Assembly: GCA_910576535.1 (NCBI GenBank)
Contig: CAJTKK010000002.1
Location: 124,001 to 188,000 of the forward strand
DNA: 64,000 bases
Reading direction: 5' to 3'
From: an uncultured Lachnospiraceae bacterium
Lineage (GTDB): Bacteria > Bacillota > Clostridia > Lachnospirales > Lachnospiraceae
Position numbers and translations under genes: made by a program. Shown here piece by piece: positions 61,065 to 64,000 of the stretch (its first letter is position 1; every line of letters begins with the position of its first letter). Below the pieces are notes generated by a model. That model saw only the letters and a program-made list of their open reading frames with translations, was not told where the DNA came from and made no database searches.

Positions 61065-62357
61065 ATGAAAACATATGAAATGCTGGAAAAAGAGGAGTTG
61101 CTCCAATTACATGCGGAATTAGCGCAGGAGTATGAAGATGCCAAGAAAAAAGGGATGAAGCTGGATATGTCCAGAGGCAAGCCGTCCATATCGCAGATGA
61201 ATATGGAAATGGGGATTATGGATGTCCTTGGGTCGGTAGCGGATTATCAGACAGAGGCGGGCGTAGATTGCAGGAACTATGGACTTTTAGACGGGATTCC
61301 AGAGGCGAAAAAGATGATGGCGGCCATGATGGGGGCAGCCAGTGCGGACAGCGTGATCGTATGCGGGAATTCCAGCCTTGCCATTATGTATGATGCAGTT
61401 TCCCGCTGTATGTCCCATGGTGTTTTGGGAGGCGTTCCCTGGTGCAAATTAGACAAAGTAAAATTTCTTTGCCCGGTACCGGGGTATGACAGACATTTTA
61501 AAATTACAGAGCATTTTGGAATAGAGATGATATCTGTGCCAATGATGCCGCAAGGCCCGGATATGGATATGATAGAAGAACTCGTCAGCAAGGATGAATC
61601 AATAAAAGGTATTTGGTGTGTCCCTAAATATTCCAACCCTCAAGGTTATTCTTATTCGGATGAGACGGTGAAAAGGTTTGCGGCATTAAAACCCGCAGCG
61701 GAAGATTTCAGGATATTTTGGGATAACGCTTATGCGATCCATCATCTATACGAAGAAGACCAGGATGAAATCCTGGATATCCTGTCGGAGTGTGAGAAAG
61801 CAGGGAATGCGGATATGGTGTATGAATTTGTTTCCACATCAAAAGTAAGTTTCCCCGGGGGAGGCGTTGCGGCAGTAGCTTCTTCAAAAGCGAACAGGGA
61901 TGAAATACTAAAATCCATGACAATTCAGACGATCGGTTATGATAAAATAAATATGCTGCGCCACGTAAGGTTTTTCAAAGACCTGGACGGGTTAAAAGAA
62001 CACATGAGAAAACACGCACAGATTCTGCGGCCTAAGTTTGAAGCAGTGCTGAAGGTATTAAATAACGAGCTGGGAGGACTTGGCATTGCAAAATGGACAG
62101 AGCCGAAAGGGGGATATTTTATATCCTTTGAAGCGATGGACGGCTGTGCGGAAAAAATAGTGGAAAAATGCAGAGAAGCCGGTGTAATCCTGACTGGCGC
62201 AGGGGCAACGTTTCCTTACGGGAAGGATCCTAAGGACAGCAATATCCGTCTGGCGCCGACATTCCCGGCGCCGGAAGAACTGGCTGCCGCGGCGGATTTA
62301 TTTGTATTGTGCGTAAAGCTGGTGAGCGTAGAAAAGCTGATGGAAAGCTATGTATAG
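61065..62357 (+). CDS. class I/II pyridoxal-phosphate aminotransferase (aspartate aminotransferase subgroup 1c-like)
   Basis: A 430-residue PLP enzyme of the class I fold, close to the Aminotran_MocR-type aspartate aminotransferases (KKKGMKLDMSRGKPSISQMN, NYGLLDGIPEAKKMMAAMMG). Asn and Tyr of the site are in CVPKYSNPQGYSYSDE and FRIFWDNAYAIHHL; the Schiff-base Lys is in FVSTSKVSFPGGGVAAVAS; the carboxylate Arg is in SNIRLAPTFP. ATG 61065 follows AAGGAGCTGGGTGAAA; the frame opens at 61017. Probable substrates are aspartate or alanine; not decided by sequence. Confidence 0.88.
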   Translation: MKTYEMLEKEELLQLHAELAQEYEDAKKKGMKLDMSRGKPSISQMNMEMGIMDVLGSVADYQTEAGVDCRNYGLLDGIPEAKKMMAAMMGAASADSVIVCGNSSLAIMYDAVSRCMSHGVLGGVPWCKLDKVKFLCPVPGYDRHFKITEHFGIEMISVPMMPQGPDMDMIEELVSKDESIKGIWCVPKYSNPQGYSYSDETVKRFAALKPAAEDFRIFWDNAYAIHHLYEEDQDEILDILSECEKAGNADMVYEFVSTSKVSFPGGGVAAVASSKANRDEILKSMTIQTIGYDKINMLRHVRFFKDLDGLKEHMRKHAQILRPKFEAVLKVLNNELGGLGIAKWTEPKGGYFISFEAMDGCAEKIVEKCREAGVILTGAGATFPYGKDPKDSNIRLAPTFPAPEELAAAADLFVLCVKLVSVEKLMESYV

Positions 62358-62403
62358 GTGAACCAATGACTGCGGTGAAGCAGAAGAACAGAGAGGGCGT
62401 AGG

Positions 62404-62943
62404 ATGATGGAAGAAGAATTCAAGAGGTTAAACAGGGAACTGATGTACCATGGCACGATTGTGGATTTTTATAAGGACACTGTCCGGGTTCCTAATGGAA
62501 ATGTGGTAGAATGGGATTTTATAGGCCATAAAGGGGCTGCAGCAGTAATTCCTGTCAGGGAGGACGGGAAACTGCTGATGGTGAGGCAATACCGCAATGC
62601 ATTAGACCGTTATACTCTGGAGATCCCTGCCGGGGGGTTAAACGGAAGCGACGAGCCGACAAAGGATGCCGCCGCCAGGGAATTAGAGGAAGAAACAGGA
62701 TATTACTCTGAAAACCTGGACTGGCTTATTACGATCCGTACCACGGTAGCTTTCTGCAATGAGAAAATAGATATTTATGTGGCGAAAGACCTTATCAAAA
62801 CAAAACAGCATTTGGATGAAGACGAATTTATTAATGTAGAGGCTTATTCGGTGGATGAGTTAAGCCGGATGATCCTGGATGGGAAGATTGAGGACTCCAA
62901 GACAGTTGCCGCTATTATGTCTTATAAGGATAAATACTGTTAG
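62404..62943 (+). CDS. NUDIX ADP-ribose pyrophosphatase
   Basis: A 179-residue NUDIX enzyme. The box is GGLNGSDEPTKDAAAREL, then EEETGYYSEN; the ADP-ribose group marks LLMVRQYRNALDRYTLEIPA and the RTTVAFCNEKIDIYVAKDL region are present. It cleaves ADP-ribose to AMP and ribose 5-phosphate. Homologues (NudF/YqkG) stand before spoIIM/xerD in Bacillus-type genomes, as here. Confidence 0.92.
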   Translation: MMEEEFKRLNRELMYHGTIVDFYKDTVRVPNGNVVEWDFIGHKGAAAVIPVREDGKLLMVRQYRNALDRYTLEIPAGGLNGSDEPTKDAAARELEEETGYYSENLDWLITIRTTVAFCNEKIDIYVAKDLIKTKQHLDEDEFINVEAYSVDELSRMILDGKIEDSKTVAAIMSYKDKYC

Positions 62944-63020
62944 GAATGGAAAAGGATAAGTATGTATCTCCTATGGCGTACATATATTATATAAATGTTA
63001 CGGCATAGGAGGAGTTGACG

Positions 63021-63629
63021 ATGCATCGCATATATAGGATGGACAGCCGGCATATTAGCTGGCTGTATTTATTTTTAGGCGGTTTTTTGGCTGGCGTATT
63101 TGTTATAAATATATGGAGAAATTTATTCCTGCAGGATATGGAATTATTGAATGCAGCATCTTTAAACCGTTTAAGGTATTTGGAAGTGGATGAGGGTTCG
63201 TTCTTTTTATATGTGCTGAAGGAAAGGATGGGGACAGTATTAGCGTTATGTTTATTGGCTACGACTTATGTAGGCACATATGCCGTATCCGTCTTTGCTT
63301 TATGGCTGGGGGCAATGGCTGGTGTTTTCTTATCCGTGGCTTCCATCCGTTATGGAATAAAAGGGATCCTCTTGGTTCTGGCAGGGATACTGCCGCAATA
63401 TCTGCTTTTGGTCCCGGCTTGTATTATGCTTATGAACTGGTGCTACAAGGTAAGCAATGCATTATATCACCCGGAAAAGGCAGCGGATATCCGGTATGGA
63501 ACAAGAAAGCAATATCTGATGAGAAAAGCAGTACAGCTATTAATGATCATCGGAGTTGTGTTGGCTGGGAGTGTCATGGAAAGCTATATTAATCCAATAT
63601 TGCTGTCCGGTTTTTTGAAAATATTTTAA
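63021..63629 (+). CDS. spoIIM: stage II sporulation protein M
   Basis: A 202-residue membrane protein with about five helices. SpoIIM forms the D-M-P complex that drives septal wall thinning and engulfment. YLFLGGFLAGVFVINIWRN opens, and VASIRYGIKGILLVLAGILP and RKAVQLLMIIGVVLAGSVME follow. ATG 63021 has GGAGGAG six nt upstream; a TTG at 63015 is less likely. The spoIIM-xerD order matches Bacillus. Confidence 0.92.
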   Translation: MHRIYRMDSRHISWLYLFLGGFLAGVFVINIWRNLFLQDMELLNAASLNRLRYLEVDEGSFFLYVLKERMGTVLALCLLATTYVGTYAVSVFALWLGAMAGVFLSVASIRYGIKGILLVLAGILPQYLLLVPACIMLMNWCYKVSNALYHPEKAADIRYGTRKQYLMRKAVQLLMIIGVVLAGSVMESYINPILLSGFLKIF

Positions 63630-63755
63630 GGGATAGAGGAAGGATCATAACCGTGCATGATAAAGAAGCAGTATTTCATGACGAAAATCCATTTGCTTTT
63701 CCGGAAAAATATGCTTATAATAAAAAAGTGGTTTCGCCACTTCAAAAAGAACCTG

Positions 63756-63817
63756 CCAAAAAGAACTTGCGGTTCTATGTTAATGCATATCCTTCTGACG
63801 AAGGACTTTTCTATAAG
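63756..63817 (-). repeat. dispersed structured repeat, copy 3 (inverted)
   Basis: Read on the minus strand: CTTATAGAAAAGTCC, TTCGTCAGAAGGATAT, then AACATAGAACCGCAAG. Hairpin TCCTTC-gtca-GAAGGA (63805-63790) is identical to copy 1; the second hairpin AGAAC/GTTCT (63776-63762) is followed by T5. A tandem 14-nt duplication (CAAAAAGAACYTGC on the plus strand) extends it. Between spoIIM and xerD. Confidence 0.75.
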
Positions 63818-63819
63818 GT

Positions 63820-63854
63820 AAAAAAGCGCACTGCTGTGTGGCAATGTGCGTTTC
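63820..63854 (-). terminator. terminator-like hairpin leading repeat copy 3
   Basis: On the minus strand CGCAC..TGC pairs with GCA..GTGCG and is followed by six T, then directly by the repeat core. No minus-strand gene lies upstream of it in this window, so it probably belongs to the repeat unit. Confidence 0.55.
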
Positions 63855-63902
63855 AGGGGCTAAAGATGATGTAAAATGGGATGAGAGAAGGTAATATGTT
63901 GT

Positions 63903-64000
63903 ATGGAAAAGGAGATAGATTTATTTGCTTTATATTTGCATAACGTGAAGAAAACTTCGGAAAATACTAAGCTGTCATACCAAAGGGACTTAAATAAATT
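63903..64000 (+). CDS. xerD: site-specific tyrosine recombinase XerD (5' part, cut by window edge)
   Basis: The first 32 codons of a protein beginning MEKEIDLFALYLHNVKK and continuing SENTKLSYQRDLNK. This is the N-terminal SAM-like core-binding domain of Xer recombinases (FLxYL...SxNTxxSYxRDL pattern). Its place after spoIIM is where xerD lies in Bacillus. The catalytic domain is outside the window, so XerC or another integrase cannot be excluded. GAAGG lies about 11 nt upstream of ATG. Confidence 0.8.
   Translation, partial: MEKEIDLFALYLHNVKKTSENTKLSYQRDLNK

Noticed and set aside
63653..63874. 73-codon open frame between spoIIM and xerD
   Set aside because: It runs through repeat copy 3 and its hairpins, has a weak ribosome-binding site and no recognisable protein; best explained by the repeat.
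1..64000. CRISPR arrays, insertion sequences, prophage or defence islands
   Set aside because: No direct-repeat/spacer pattern, transposase, integrase (other than the Xer-type start at the edge) or phage gene was seen.

Overview
The window is a dense, mostly forward-strand piece of a low-to-moderate GC Firmicute chromosome. It most likely comes from an anaerobic, spore-forming Clostridia of the family Lachnospiraceae; genus and species cannot be fixed from this sequence. The evidence is a PolC-type replicative polymerase, the gene order rimP-nusA-ylxR-ylxQ-infB-rbfA-nrnA-truB-ribF, a complete spoIIIAA-AH operon, the order nusB-xseA-xseB-ispA-dxs-tlyA-nadK-argR-recN-spoIVB-spo0A, a stand-alone glycyl-radical spare part, and strong AGGAGG ribosome-binding sites. 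I see no prophage, insertion sequence or CRISPR array. The content is overwhelmingly core genome.

Layout. 1-4.5 kb: the 3' part of polC, a CheX-like/CheY-like pair and tRNA-Glu. 4.5-13.6 kb: the translation and RNA operon rimP to ribF. 13.6-19.3 kb: a Na/Pi symporter homologue, a secreted SH3-NlpC/P60 hydrolase, rpsO and pnp. 19.3-19.8 kb: a structured repeat and a divergent grcA with a Fur/PerR-like operator. 19.9-25.2 kb: spoIIIAA-AH. 25.2-28.4 kb: prfC behind a structured leader, and a transglutaminase-like lipoprotein. 28.4-39.6 kb: an Asp23 protein and the isoprenoid, DNA repair and sporulation run ending in spoIVB and an unusual short spo0A. 39.6-46.5 kb: glgA, a lipid II/polysaccharide flippase, NUDIX, AraC, HAD, mntP and two small coat proteins. 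46.6-49.1 kb (minus strand): a GNAT acetyltransferase and rqcH. 49.2-55.9 kb: yicC-remA-gmk-rpoZ-rimO-pgsA-cinA and a DUF3298-type membrane protein. 56.4-60.4 kb: SOS-controlled recA, a broken small gene, recX and rny. 61-64 kb: an aminotransferase, an ADP-ribose pyrophosphatase, spoIIM and the start of xerD.

Functionally the window joins information processing (replication, ribosome maturation, mRNA decay by PNPase and RNase Y, ribosome rescue by RqcH, SOS repair) with the engulfment-stage sporulation machinery: the SpoIIIA channel, SpoIVB signalling protease, SpoIIM and Coat_F proteins. These sporulation genes look intact, but the Spo0A at its normal place after spoIVB has lost most of its phospho-receiver domain.

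The observations most worth a second look are: (i) the receiver-deleted Spo0A; (ii) a dispersed repeat of about 60 nt present three times, whose central hairpin carries a compensatory base-pair change; (iii) a DUF6440-like small gene put out of frame at a run of seven A; (iv) the CheX/CheY pair whose CheX carries MshEN-like repeats; (v) grcA under a Fur/PerR-like box; and (vi) structured leaders before pnp and prfC.
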